DNA from: Phytoseiulus persimilis
Taxonomy: Eukaryota; Arthropoda; Arachnida; Mesostigmata; Phytoseiidae
Length of the DNA stretch: 64,000 nucleotides
Direction: 5' to 3'
Assembly: GCA_037576195.1 (NCBI GenBank)
Contig: CM075103.1
Span: forward strand, 19,406,001 to 19,470,000
The notes below the pieces were generated by a model. It made no database searches, was not told the DNA's origin, and saw only the letters and a program-made list of their open reading frames with translations. This document shows positions 19,288 to 31,200 of this stretch, piece by piece. The translations under genes were made by a program, and so were the position numbers. The stretch's first letter is position 1. Every line of letters begins with the position of its first letter.

Positions 19288-21501
19288 ATGGATTGGAGAA
19301 CTTTTCCCGTGGTTCTGGCTCTCCTCATCTATCAGGCTTACGGCGATGTCAAGATGCCCGCATTCTCTCTAAGCTCCGGGAAGGCCAGTGAAGCACTCCA
19401 AAGAGTCTGCGAAACGATCTGCTCGCAGTCTGGAGGAAACGGAAGCCTGATCTTTGTTTTTGTGCTCATCACAACAGCGAACTTCAAAATGTCGTTCAAC
19501 TACCTCTGGAGTCTACCTCGCGCCCAAGTTCAACTCTCAACTGACTACTTCCCACTGAGAGTGAACGAAAGACTGATCACGATTTCTTGGGAGCGTGATT
19601 CCAAGGAGCCGTTCGGTTACGTGACTGAGCTCTGGGATCTCCAGAAATACTGCGGATCGCGTGATTGCGGCTATGAAATTGCATCGCTGGATCAATTCCA
19701 TTTGGAACAACGCCTCCTCATACAAGTTCGTGAACTGAAAACATATGAGAGGACTTATTTCCCCGCAATAAAAATTCGTCGAATTCTCAGAGAAAGTCTG
19801 GGATTGTCGTTCTATTACAATCGTCATCGGACCACCCTCGTCATGTTGAGGAAAGCCGACGGAGAAGCTTTGCATTCAAGCGTCATCATCAAGAGATCGG
19901 GCCGCGTTATCGGCAGGACTGTTATGGAGATGATGGTCAAGCAACCGTCGATCACTGACGTGAGCGGAGCCTTCGATTCGGTCGATTTTGCTTCAAACAG
20001 TAGCTATCATCTCACCCTGGGACTTCATCGGATTAGTTTTTCTGGAGGAAGTGGTCTCATAGGTCTTGGAACCTGCGATCACGTGAGTATTCTTCATTGC
20101 ACGATACTGTGGGACCGTGCGCTACCTAGGCTCCTGCGTACTGCTCGAGAGTTGTCGTCGAGAGGGGGCACCACGTTTTCCTCTGAGCACCCCGCTCTAC
20201 CGCCCACCCTCAGGGAGAACTCGATTGATCTGGAAGATTCGATTCCGCTCGCATTCCCTCGTCTTCGAGTTGGGGCCTGGGCTTCCCACAAGCAAGTTTT
20301 CGGGAAGTACTCATTCTGAAAAACGAATATTTTGCAGAACCGACTCTACGCGTATGCTCACAGCTATCGCTCCGCTCGATTAGCTGTTCCTCTCCCGTGG
20401 GAGACACGATTGATATCGAAGCTACCGCAGTACATGGCCGTTGAACTACCGCTCACGGTCCTGTCGCTCGTCATCCTGCCGTGTATTCTCTCAATGTGGC
20501 GCTATCGAACTCCGATTCGACTCTCGTCCGTTTGGAGGAGCTCCTACCACCTCCTCAGTGGCGATGATGAGGAATCTCTAATCTCTACTTCAGGACAGGG
20601 AATCCCGATTCTGACCATCTGTGGTCTGGTTTCGTTGTTGACACAGTTCCCGATCAATCTCCTCAAAGGAGAAGTGATCTCATCGCCATACGAGCAGAGA
20701 ATCCACCCCTCGAATTGTAGTGTCAAGATTTGCGAATCCGTACAATCCCGCTGGTCATGGTTTGAGCGAAAGGAGCGAAATCCTCCTGAGCTGATCAATA
20801 TCATGAGGTTGGCAGACGAAGATGTGCTCGATGCCGAGCGGGCTTCGGTGTCGGCTACGAATTTACACAAACCGTGCCCCGAAAGTTCGTGGTCAACTGG
20901 TGATATGTTGAACTGGACGAAACTTGCACTTTTCGTTCAATATCACACCCTGTGCAACGATCCCGAACTGATGCAGCTCCAACTGAATTCATTCGACAAG
21001 AGAAGATTGGTATTCGAAGTCGTTGGCGGCTCAGATGCCTCTCAACCTATATGTACCGATGGCATGAGTCACGATGGTCAGCTTTTGCATGAAGGTCTGT
21101 CGGAGATTTCGCAACGAATTTTAGAGCACGGCCTACTGAAGTATCATCACGTAAACGATACTCTCTATCCCCAGAATCGTTTTGACACTCGTTTCTGGAA
21201 CGGAGCTGGGCAGGAATCATGGTGGGGAGATGGGAGGATCGTGAAAAAAAAAGTTGAGCTTGCGATTGCGAATCTTGAGAAACGGTATGAGGATCTTCGC
21301 ATGCACGGGGGTATGGATATCTCGAAAGCCATCGGATTCGATAGTGTGAAGCTGACGTTCGCAACGATCTTCGGATCATCAGTGATGCTACTCGTCCTGT
21401 TTCTTCTCGACTTGTACTGCGTCCGAAAAGTGGGGTTCTGGATCGCACGTTCCCGCGAGTTCGCTCCGCGCCTTATGATCCGGGGCGGCTTCTCAAGCTG
21501 A
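19288..21501 (+). CDS. Divergent ionotropic-receptor-like membrane protein (2 exons)
   Basis: Exons are 19288-20082 and 20338-21501, joined in phase 0 by a 255-bp intron with a GTGAGT donor and a TTTTGCAG acceptor. The product has 652 residues. A signal peptide (MDWRTFPVVLALLIYQAYG) is followed by a large ectodomain of about 280 residues. The first membrane segment is at about 300-319 (ELPLTVLSLVILPCILSMW), a second hydrophobic segment at 354-372 (IPILTICGLVSLLTQF), a further extracellular part of about 230 residues, and a last membrane segment at 606-624 (FATIFGSSVMLLVLFLLDL). One plus one plus one membrane segments separated by a long loop, with the last near the C-terminus, matches the layout of arthropod ionotropic receptors derived from glutamate receptors. 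The canonical ligand-binding Arg and the SYTANLAAF-type pore motif are not evident, so it is a divergent member or an unrelated three-pass protein. The gene model is firmer than the family call. Confidence 0.6.
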
Positions 21502-24500
21502 AGAATACCGCTTCGTCATGACTCTATGCTTCTCGCATACGAAGGAGTGAATGAAGTCGGGACACAGCTTTGTATAACCCTGGCGGTCTGCTCTCTCCAC
21601 GAAGAACCAGATGAAGTATTCATCTTGGCTCACTATGCACGTCGAAATTCCACCGAGGATGGAAGGAAGCCTTCTGGGTGGTTTATCGTGCAAGTGCAAA
21701 GCGGGAAACCGACCGATCTGGGCGCTCAGCGGACGATTCCGACTTATTCCATCGTTTTCAAATGAGAAACTATCTGGGAACCGTCATGGGGGAGCTCGGT
21801 TTCTCTAGGATATGTCACTGCAGGAAAAAACGATCCTCGGAGGCCCGACTCAGAGTCCCCACCATTACCTCAACGTGTTTGATTCTTCCTCGCGATACCT
21901 CAATCGCTGATGTCTGTTCCAGTCTTCTTCTGGAAGTTTCCTGTTTAGAGCAGACTCCCAGTTCTCGCCAAGCAGTGCTGTCAGCAGGCCGTAAATTCGC
22001 TCAGTCGTCATTCTCCGGAGCTTGGATGTCCTCGTTGGATGTCTAGGGCGTAAAGCTGGTCAATGCCACAACTCGACCCGAACGCGGAGTGACGGGCGCT
22101 CTCGATACCCTCTTTAGCTCGTTGCTCTCTAGATTGCACGAACAGGAGTGTTCATATTGTGGCGTCTCTTTGTGCGTCGTTGAGATTCCGAGCCAGGCCG
22201 CGGCCTCCCGTTCGTGGCCGAATTCTAGAGTTAAAGGGACGAGCTCGAGATGCAGACACTTCTTTGAGCACCATTCAGAACCTGGGCAACCGAATCCGAT
22301 GACCACTGTTGGCACGTCGCTTTTGCTGCGGTCGATGTCTTTAGAATGCAATGTGTATGAAGGAACCATGGAGCACGTGCTCGATGTCTGCAACGTCGCC
22401 TCCTACACGGATGAGAATTTCCCCTGCAGACTGGGTCTCCGGAAGAAAATGAAAGACCGCAAAATCGTGCTGCGAACCGAACGAAGTCTAGAAAACTTAT
22501 AGAAGATAGAGACCAATGATCTGCTGCAGAGCTCCTGTATTGGGATTGAATCGGCGATGGATGTGCCATGAACAACCTAAACCCTATCTGGATCGATTAG
22601 TATCGATTAGTATCATTCCACATCATACTGTATGTTTCCTGCAGTGGGGGTGCCCGTCTCATGCCGGGAGACTCCTTCGACGTCGCCTCTCTCTTATCCC
22701 AAGCGCTGCTCCTGGGAGTTACTGTGACAGGGACTCAAGTTCATACTATTTGAATAGACTCGTCAGACCAGTTCATCGATCCATCACTCATCAAGCTCTT
22801 TGAGAGGATATTGACGTTCGGAGAGCTTTGAGGCGCCCTCAGTTTGCAGAGAAGTTACGAATTATCACGCATGTGTATATATTATTTGAGAGCATCCGAC
22901 CCTTCAAGTCGGAGGCCTTGATGCCCGGGCGGACCGCCCCCACCCCCTCGCTACGCTAGTGAGGAGAGGAGATGAATCCTGAGATATATTCAGCTGCGGC
23001 TGTATGGGACGATGTCATCGACGTGTATATGCAGGTGGAGACCCAAGTTGGGTGAAGATGACGTTTCAACACCTTCGATTTGCCTCGCAGTTAGAAGGAG
23101 GCAAGAACAAGGCTCACTCTGTCTCCCCCACATGAGCCTGCAGAATGGATGCGGAGAGGTCCGGGATCAGTCGCGCAACGGCCAGTTTTCCTATACTTTC
23201 AGAGCTCTTCGGTACTCCTTTCTGAACTTTTCCGTGCCCGATGAAGCAAAGGTATCAGTGAAGCCCTAATCGGGAAGGTTTTCCTCGTGGTTCGGCTAGA
23301 AATGCCGCAGAGCCCGCCGTGGTCTGTTACAGGTTCTTCAGAACTCGCCCAACTGTAGAGTCTCAAAGAAATCCCCTTGAGAGTTCTCCGTCATATCGCA
23401 AAATGATCCGTGCACGCATTTCCTTCGTCTAGTATACTCGATGAATCTGAATAAAATGAATTATCAGTCGAAGTCATGCCCTTCCCAAATACCTTTTCAC
23501 CCGTATCTTCACAGAAAAGCCGCATTCGAAATTTTCCCCGATACCTATATCTTTCGAGCTGAGCCGAACTACTCGACTGCGAAATCGTAAGGTCGATCCG
23601 ACGACTGTGTTCCACCCGAAAACTACAATTGGACGAAGCACGCATAGCATTCGAGAACACTGTTGGGATTGGAACTCGTATAGAATGTATATTCCCAGTT
23701 TGTGAGTGGTGAAAACAACGCGCCATCCCGGGTGTCTCGCCGCCATCAGTAAAAGTGACTCTAACAACAAGCCTCTGCAGGTGCTTGAGCTTCTATGACT
23801 GGCTGTGTCTTTTCGGAAGGCTCGGGATCGAATTCGAGCCGGACGTGGGAGCTGCGAGGCCAAGAAACGAAATTGATCGCATGCTCACCACCTCCATTAA
23901 TAATGAATTCATGAATATCCAGGATCCGTTTGTTTGTTTGTCGTCGATGAACTACCACACGGTTCATCGGATCGACGCTGAACCAACGGCTCACAAGGAA
24001 GGATACTACCACCGGTATGCGAATCGCAAAGATTAAGTGTACCGCCCCGATATGATGCCAGCTAGACTGATCGTCCTCTCTTCGAAGTCATGGTACACCC
24101 ATCCCCTCTCCCTCTTTCCCCCCTCATCTGTATTATGGAGCTACGGAGTTATGCGAACGTCGCTTATGAACTTCCACGCATTCGATCGGATCGACGTGGA
24201 ACCGGCACCTTGGAGCGGTTAACGAGGATTTCGAGGTCGATCTAGCCCTACTCATGGAATCTGAGAAGTTGATTCTGGGGTCGATCTGACCATCCTGTTG
24301 AGAGCCTAAGGAGGTGATTCCCCGGACACAGCCGGAGATTTTCGATTGGCTACAATATTTCTCCGTTTCGGTCAAAAATTTTGATCAGTGAAGAGCGGAA
24401 AGCGATGAGGCAAAGTAGCAACATGTACCAATTAGCCGCATAAGGAAATAGTTGTCGAAATGATGCTGACCTAATGACGAGATAAAAAAGTGCCTCTGTG

Positions 24501-25957
24501 CCAGGAACTGATGTATGATATTCACCCCCTTCTTACTTCCCGAGTGGACAAAGTGAGTACTCCCCGTTGCACGAGGCCCGTCTATTGCGATGTGCAGCGG
24601 ACAACCATGCCGGATGTTAGGGTAAGCATCCAGCAGAAGTTCCGTGCACCGCGGCGTCGCTGAGATCACAGCAATACTGGGATTGGTTGCTAGGTTGACA
24701 TCGGAAGACGATATTTTACACCTTGATATCTCAAGGAACTTCTGCGTTCGACTTGGATGTTCAGCTCCAGGATATGGGCATTTCAGGAGCGCTGTCTGAG
24801 TTCAGAGAAACATTCCGGAACAAGCAGATTTATCTTCCCCAGGCAAGTTCCCAGGAACGGGAAGACGACTCGTAATCGTTGGCGGAATTCCTGCTCGACT
24901 TGTGTCATTCGAAAGTGATAGACTATGGAGCTCGCAGAATCCGGAACCACGGCTCTCCCGTGGAAAAGCTCCAGAGGCCCTCTGACAGGTTGCTTGACGA
25001 AGCTGTCCCTCCGATGTTGTGGCTGGAAACTGTCCTCCTTCCCTCTCAACGTCGCTTCGACTGAGTATATGCATGGAACCGATATATCTACCGATGCATC
25101 GGTGTCAATCTCTCCACCTCAGGAAGAGCGCGTGATTACGGAAAACACATGGAACGATCTAAAAAGCGCTAACCCGAGCAGAGTCGAAAGAATCGTCGCA
25201 GGAAATTTTGAAGATTCATCCTTGATCGCTCTCCAAGCAGCCTCTAAGCGGAAATGTCCTTGCAGTGGATCTTCTCTCGCCCTCATGAGACTACGACACG
25301 AGGATGTCGCGAGCTTGGTCTGCCGCGATCGATTGAAGTTGAGTTTAGCTGGTAACTCTCGATTGCAAGACGTTTTTGAGCTGCTCGTCGTGTTTTGCTT
25401 CGTCATTCAACAGCCCGTCTTGTATGATCCGGAGCTTATCTGGTCCAGAGAATAACGTGAGACTCCGTTCTCTCAACCCAGCTGGCAAAAACCTGCAGGA
25501 AATCTGTTCAGCTGCAAGTTAGCGTTCAGGAAGGGAGATACTCCACAGAGAAAAGGTCAAATAGAGGAGTCTCGATTCCAGAATGAAATGATTTCGAATG
25601 ATCGAAATAAAAACAGCGTCTTCCACTCGCCAAGAGGCCTCAAAAGCCATCTATTTCGGGGACTCTCCGGGGCTTAGCGTGGGCGAGCTGACAAACTTCT
25701 TGCTCCCCGTGTACACTGGATGGACCGCTCCAGTTAGATCATCTCAAGTCCTCGATCACGAGCTCTGCTCAGAGTGGATCTGAATCAGGAGCGCGTTGCC
25801 TTGTTAGAATGAGGTACTATCCCTCTCTGACTGTGTCTCAGATCCTGTCGACACACTTTTCCCGATATACAGGCTTCACCTCTCTCGTCACTCGCCTGGT
25901 ACTGCATTAACTCGAATCTATCCATCGGAGCAACAACAAACTCCTCCTTCCTCGAAC
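21502..25957. other. Long intergenic region with only weak frames
   Basis: I find no supported gene in 4.4 kb. Frames of 108-137 codons overlap on both strands at 22043-22502. The plus one contains EGTMEHVLDVC, reminiscent of the C..C/EHVLxxC tail of some non-LTR elements, but too short to call. A 176-codon plus frame at 24925-25455 is within chance length and matches nothing. The stretches near 23935-23985 and 24160-24205 share a diverged word (ATGAACTxCCAC...TCGGATCGACG), perhaps an old dispersed repeat. Confidence 0.35.
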
Positions 25958-26181
25958 ATGAAGATTATCATCGCGCTCTTCCTATTGTGCCTCCTCGTCG
26001 GTGAGTTCGATGGTCTTTCGTTGATTTGTGGGAGATTTCTCTAGGACAAACGCTTGGTCCGGCTGCCTGGTTGGATATTTGTGCCATAGACACTGGTCGC
26101 AGAGGAGGCTGCTGCTTTGGAACGACATGCATCTGCTACCAGAGCTATCTCCAGCTCGGAAACGGCGGTACCCAAGTTTAA
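25958..26181 (+). CDS. Secreted cysteine-rich peptide, 59 aa (2 exons)
   Basis: Exon 1 (25958-26000) encodes a clear signal peptide, MKIIIALFLLCLLVG, and is followed by a GTGAGT donor. A 44-bp intron ends in GGAGATTTCTCTAG. Exon 2 (26045-26181) enters in phase 1 and ends in TAA. The mature peptide is about 40 residues with Cys at 27, 37, 38, 43 and 45: C-x9-CC-x4-C-x-C. The CC-x4-C-x-C arrangement recalls disulfide-knotted arthropod peptides (defensive, venom- or saliva-type), but only five mature cysteines are present where a knot needs six. Either a further exon or alternative 3' splicing is missed, a residue has been lost, or the peptide dimerises. The role, probably antimicrobial or signalling, cannot be decided from sequence. 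The signal peptide, phase match and strong donor make the gene itself likely. Confidence 0.72.
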
Positions 26182-27397
26182 TCGCCAATAGAATACGGAT
26201 GTCTCCGCCACACGCGCATCGTACCTCGATATCTACGCGAAGCCTTGACACTTCAAGCTTGGGAAGACGCTCACTGTCATCCTAAGGGCTCCTCAGCGTG
26301 TAGGTCAGCTGCTGTGTAGACTGAGGGAACCACGTTAATGGATAGCAGCCACCGCATGTGTTTTGCGATGGAACCAAACAGCGGCTGTCATCGCTCCGAG
26401 AGGTCACGGAGAAGGGGACGGGAGTACGTCAACGCGCACAGTTGCCGGACTCTGGGAGAATCCATGCAGCCCAAAACATATCTGTGAGGGCCTCACATGG
26501 TCGATCGAAATTTTCTGGTACCCAATACCGATACTGAAATTGAGTGAGTGCTGGAAGTTACAGAGGCCATGTTTTTGACGGAGTGGAATGTGCTTCAGTT
26601 ATTGAATCGAAGCCGGAGTTATGTGATCATATTCGAGAACAATGACGCCGCCAACTTCCCTTCCCGATTACGTTCGTTTCTAGAGAGGGGTCAGATAAAG
26701 ATTCGGAACAACTTCTGAAAATCGGGGAGCACAAGCAAGGTTCAGCGGCGAGGGTATAACTCCAAATGTATAACTCTGGATTCTTGAAGGATTTGAGCTC
26801 CAGCCCCTTACCAGAGACCCGACTCGCTGCCTCCCCCAAACGAAATATCTTCACTGTGAAAGCTGTGCGAACTGAAATTCCCAATCGTTTCAGCTGCTCC
26901 TGAGAATGAATGCTCGGAGCGAAATTCGACGGAGTGGATGATTGAAAGTCTGCGGTATTGTTGCTGCTTCTCCGATCCGCTCGGCAGGTGACGGGTTGAC
27001 GCGCTTAACGACGCCCCAGGCCCAATGTGACATGGAAGCGAAACGACAAACACGGCTGGGGAGGAATCCGAAGGGAGCATCGTTGTTCCATTCTTCGCCA
27101 GTTTCCCGGCCACTGGCGTAACTGAGGAGAATTATCTGGAGACGGCATTGCGCGATTCGTGGAATGGTTTCCCTATTTTCCTGGCTATCGCTACAATTTC
27201 GTGACGTTAGCTTGAGGAGAAGAGGTTCTGATACTTCAAGGAGGGGGAGCAAGTTTCATAGCCCGGGTTAGCGGTCAGAGCTGAAGACGTGACCTTCTTC
27301 ATCGAAGCTTGATTCGCAGATCGGCTTCTCCCAGGTCAATAAGGGCGACAAGGAACGGGGAAGCGGAACAGAAGATGACTCTTATTCGACGAGAATT
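26182..27397. other. Intergenic, no gene seen
   Basis: Only short frames below 125 codons occur here on either strand. No domain, repeat or RNA gene was recognised. Confidence 0.4.
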
Positions 27398-27403
27398 TTT
27401 ATT
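27398..27403 (-). terminator. Poly(A) signal of the orphan secreted protein gene
   Basis: TTTATT on the plus strand is AATAAA on the minus strand, about 175 bp past the stop codon of the 208-residue ORF. It supports that ORF as a transcribed unit. Confidence 0.45.
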
Positions 27404-27576
27404 TCCATATCTCGAGGACCCTCTGGGTGGGCGGCTCGAATAGAAGTCAGTGATGACATAAGGTTTGACGAGTTGTTTTCTGCCTGCTCCTGGGTATTCA
27501 GCGTTCAATCTCTCGGTCGAACAGCCAGTGTCCACCAGATGGGAGTTTACCAGGGCAGAGTTCACCAGGAGGAATT

Positions 27577-28203
27577 TCAGCCCATGTAGTACTTGATTAA
27601 ACCACTGGACACAGACATCTTGACTATACTGAGTATCAAGTATAGCGCCTCCTCCGCGCTCTCCGGAAGTTGACCATGGTTGACAGAATAATAGCAACGG
27701 ATCCAATCATTGACTATCATCACAACATCCCCGAAGACGACGGAGACAACCTTCTTTGAGGGCAGCTTGACGCGAGTCTCTTTGCTGTATCTGAAACACT
27801 TTAGAAGCGCTTGCACGAGGAGGTCGGAGGCATCCATAATGGCTGTTGCATTCTTTGCCAGCTCCGGACTAATACGATTCGGAGCTATCGAAAACTGATT
27901 GTAAATCACGACGGTAAAGAGGCAAACTCTCCTCATGAGGACCGGAAAGGTTGACAAGACTTCCTTTTTATAGATGACTCTGTTATTGAGTATCAGTTTG
28001 TAGCCACACGTTGTGATGAGCTTAGACGCCTCAGCAAGCACTCCCATCTTCGTCTTTTTCGCGATAACATTGATCGGTCGGCATGGGTCAAAGAACAGTT
28101 CAGAATTCCTGGCGCGCCTGGCCAAATCTACGATTGAAGAGTTGGACTCGGCACTTGCGATGATTGAGACACTCAAATAAGCCATGACGATCCTCGCGAA
28201 CAT
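27577..28203 (-). CDS. Orphan secreted protein, 208 aa
   Basis: This is a single open frame on the minus strand from ATG to stop. Residues 1-18 (MFARIVMAYLSVSIIASA) form a good signal peptide with a small-residue cleavage site. The mature part is about 190 residues, predicted mainly helical, with five cysteines (41, 66, 94, 136, 170) and potential N-glycosylation at N21 (NSS) and N118 (NAT). The last 30 residues (EEALYLILSIVKMSVSSGLI) are hydrophobic and amphipathic. I recognise no family. It lies 1.4 kb from the secreted cysteine-rich peptide gene on the opposite strand. Length alone gives roughly a one-in-four chance occurrence in a window this size, so the signal peptide and the AATAAA are what make the call. 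No intron is needed, though a further exon cannot be excluded. Confidence 0.58.
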   Translation of the reverse strand: MFARIVMAYLSVSIIASAESNSSIVDLARRARNSELFFDPCRPINVIAKKTKMGVLAEASKLITTCGYKLILNNRVIYKKEVLSTFPVLMRRVCLFTVVIYNQFSIAPNRISPELAKNATAIMDASDLLVQALLKCFRYSKETRVKLPSKKVVSVVFGDVVMIVNDWIRCYYSVNHGQLPESAEEALYLILSIVKMSVSSGLIKYYMG

Positions 28204-31200
28204 GATGAACTCGTATGGAACTGAGATCGTGGTGAGACTCAGAGGAAAAGCTTCACAATGGAGGCTCCTCCGATTCGAGAAAACCTCAAAGAATCCTGAG
28301 TTTCAGCGGGACACTCTAATCCTACGGAATGAGTTGTGCATTTTCTAGAAACCGAGCCCACTGTGTAATCAAGCCAGCCGAAGGAAATCGAACGGGGAGG
28401 CGTTCCAGCTGCTTCTGTTTCCGGACTTTTTGAGACTTTGAAGGATAGAAAGAATGATTCAGTTCAGATGGAGCTCGTCGATAGCCTCGAGTCTCCACTA
28501 TTTTTTAAGAATAAGAATCCATTTCACGGATCAGAGGACTTTAACGTCGGCAGCACATTATGCCTACATGATTCCAAAAGTGGCTACGAAAAGCTGTAGC
28601 TGTTGTCGAAAATACGATGTCCTGGCCGGGCCGATGAAGCGATGAGGAAACGTGATCCATGGCTTCCAGAGCGTTCGTAGCCGGTAGGCTTCACGGAGCA
28701 CGAGGATTGCAGCGCTATCTCGAGCAATGCTGCCGGCTCTCAGTCTAGCTGATTGTATATTTTTCGTCGAGTGTGAAACTCTGAGCGCAACAGCCCCGAC
28801 GCCGGCCCCGGGCAAACTGACCAAGACTATAATCACAACCACGACTGATGAGCCAAACCATCAGCAGCTCCCCTCGCTTCTTCGCCTTGCTTGCTTGTGT
28901 GGTCTCATACATCGTACGAGCAAGCAAGCATGCTCTTGCGGGGGCAGGTGCGGCCAACGACTGATCAGAGCAGGACGAAGACGACGATAACTGCTGGCGG
29001 CTCATGTAACTTTCTATATTGTACCAGTCCGAGTCTTCCAACCCTTGGTTTGCAGTGCTCCATGTGTATTCGCTCTAGCGAACGCCGTGAATGTGTATGG
29101 AGACGCGAGCGTGAGCCTACACAGCCTATAACAGCAACACGTCGGTTCAACCGGAGCTCTAGCATCCGGCAGCAATGCTGCAGATATCGCCGCGCCGCCG
29201 CCATTCCTCGTGGCTAGAGGTTCCTTGACCCGTTTGGAGCATCGAGCAGCCTGACTCCACGCAATGAGAGTCTATTCAAGCGAACGACAAGCAAACGGAA
29301 CAGGGACTTGAGCGAGCTCGCTAGTTCCATGCAGTTTGAAAACCCCAAGAGCGAAATACCAGTCCTTGGGCAGAGCAACCAAGCCCTGTCGCATGAATGG
29401 CCCGTCCGTGATCGGAGAGAAAGCCCTCATCGTCAGCAGTGCAAGACCTCTGGACCAACAGAGGACAAAAACGCGAGCAGCCGAGCTCTAAGGGTGTTGG
29501 TCGATAGTGGCGACGAGCCTCGGGCTGTTTTCGTTCTCCTCTGATTTGATTCTGGACGTTCTCTCTTTCTTCCGCGGACCCGGTTCGGGACGTCTCATAA
29601 ACGGCCCGGTTTTCGAACCGGTACCCCTGGACACTCCCTAAACGTCGAACAACGCGTTGCAAGATCACGCAGCCATGGGAATCGTTCTGCGAACCCAGAA
29701 GTCAGGATGCACGCGGAAAGCGGCCAGCCGGGCCTGACAAGTTCAACCTACTGTTGGTGGTATTGCTCAGATAGAGGGGTCGTCTGACTTGGGAACTTCG
29801 CAACTCATGGTGTGACTGTCACCCCCTTCTTGGAGTCATCGACAACGGTATTCTGGTTCGTTCTTGTCACCCAGCGCCAACGGAAGGTTTCTGTTTATTC
29901 TGCTTCATACGAAATCACGATCGAGGACACTGCTTTGAATTGTCTACCACGCAAGAGCTGGGCGACGCGGACATGGATCGTTCAAGTTTTCAGGTTATGA
30001 TCGGCTGTTATCTTTTCTATCACACTGATCTGGGGTCAGGGCAGCATTAACGACGGAATTACCCAGTACGGATGTTACCCAGTATATTGTTCATATTTTT
30101 TCTCGGTTATATTTTGTGTGGGATTTCATGACTACCTCCGTCAGATGCAGTTCGAGTTCTTGATCTGTCTTTCCGTAACGGATGAATTGAACCAAGAGTT
30201 CTGGCTGTCTTCGAGGAGTACCTGCTGGTCCGACAGCACCGGCCTTCTTTAATCGTTTCGAACCACACATCGGCCTCTTTCCCCGACGTGGCATTAGCTG
30301 TATTCGTTTTCCTCGTTTTTTGGTTATGGTTTTGAGATACTTTTTTGTCCCGACTCGGCTGGGAGTATTAGCGGATGTTGATCTGCTACTGTTGTGCTGT
30401 AGAACCGGTTCAGCTTTCTTGAAGATTGGCGGCTAGATGTTCATATGTTCAGCGATTGGCCTGCATCGGATGCTACGATCCGAATCTGGATTTATTTCAT
30501 CTTCAATGTGGACCTGAATGCGTCCACGATTCCAGACTGAAATCCTCTGGCTGAATCCAGCGGGCAAAGCCTGCGCTGATCAAAGGCTGCGCAGCTTGCA
30601 TAGTAATGCATGTGACATCGACTAGTGGGTAACGAATCTGGATTCATGTCGATTGATCCGCTCCTCGAAAGCCCAGGATATCTATTAATGTATCTGGAAG
30701 CCGGAATCTTCCATTATGAGCATACAAAGCTTCACGGAACTCCGGTCAGCAGCCATCCACCATCGATGCACCTCGATCGCAAGACGAGAGAGATCCGCGA
30801 ACGAGTTTTGCTCAGGTGCAACATGTCTACGTTGCAGAGCTTTACTCTTGGGTGGTGCCACAAGTGAACATCCGCTCAATCGGATCAAGGTTGCCCACGA
30901 GACGTTGTCTTTCCGAGACCTTCGCCAGAACGAATACCGCGGAGCAGGCGTGAGTGGTGGTCGGGCGCCGATCACTCAGTATAGCAACTGAGAAGATCCG
31001 GAGAATGCCGCCTCCGTCCCCTCGGTTTCGAATGTGGGAAGGAGCCGAAATCTGACGGAGTCCAATGACTGACGTGATTTCCTCACGTTAGAGGAAACTT
31101 ACGTTAGGAAATGACAAGAGTTCTACGAGCCAGGAACTTCGTCTCCACTCTCCGCTTCGAATCGTCTATCCCACTGGGTATCAACCTCGTTGGCCTCGTG

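Noticed and set aside
22089-22502. ORF with EGTMEHVLDVC resembling a retrotransposon tail
   Set aside because: Only one short motif matches, the opposite strand is equally open, and no RT or nuclease block is nearby.
24925-25455. 176-codon plus-strand ORF
   Set aside because: About one ORF of this length is expected by chance in this window; no domain, signal peptide or poly(A) signal supports it.
28885-28940. TTGCTTGCTTG / CAAGCAAGCA inverted repeat as a terminator or CRISPR-like unit
   Set aside because: It occurs once, is built of simple GCTT words, and the context is eukaryotic; no array exists.
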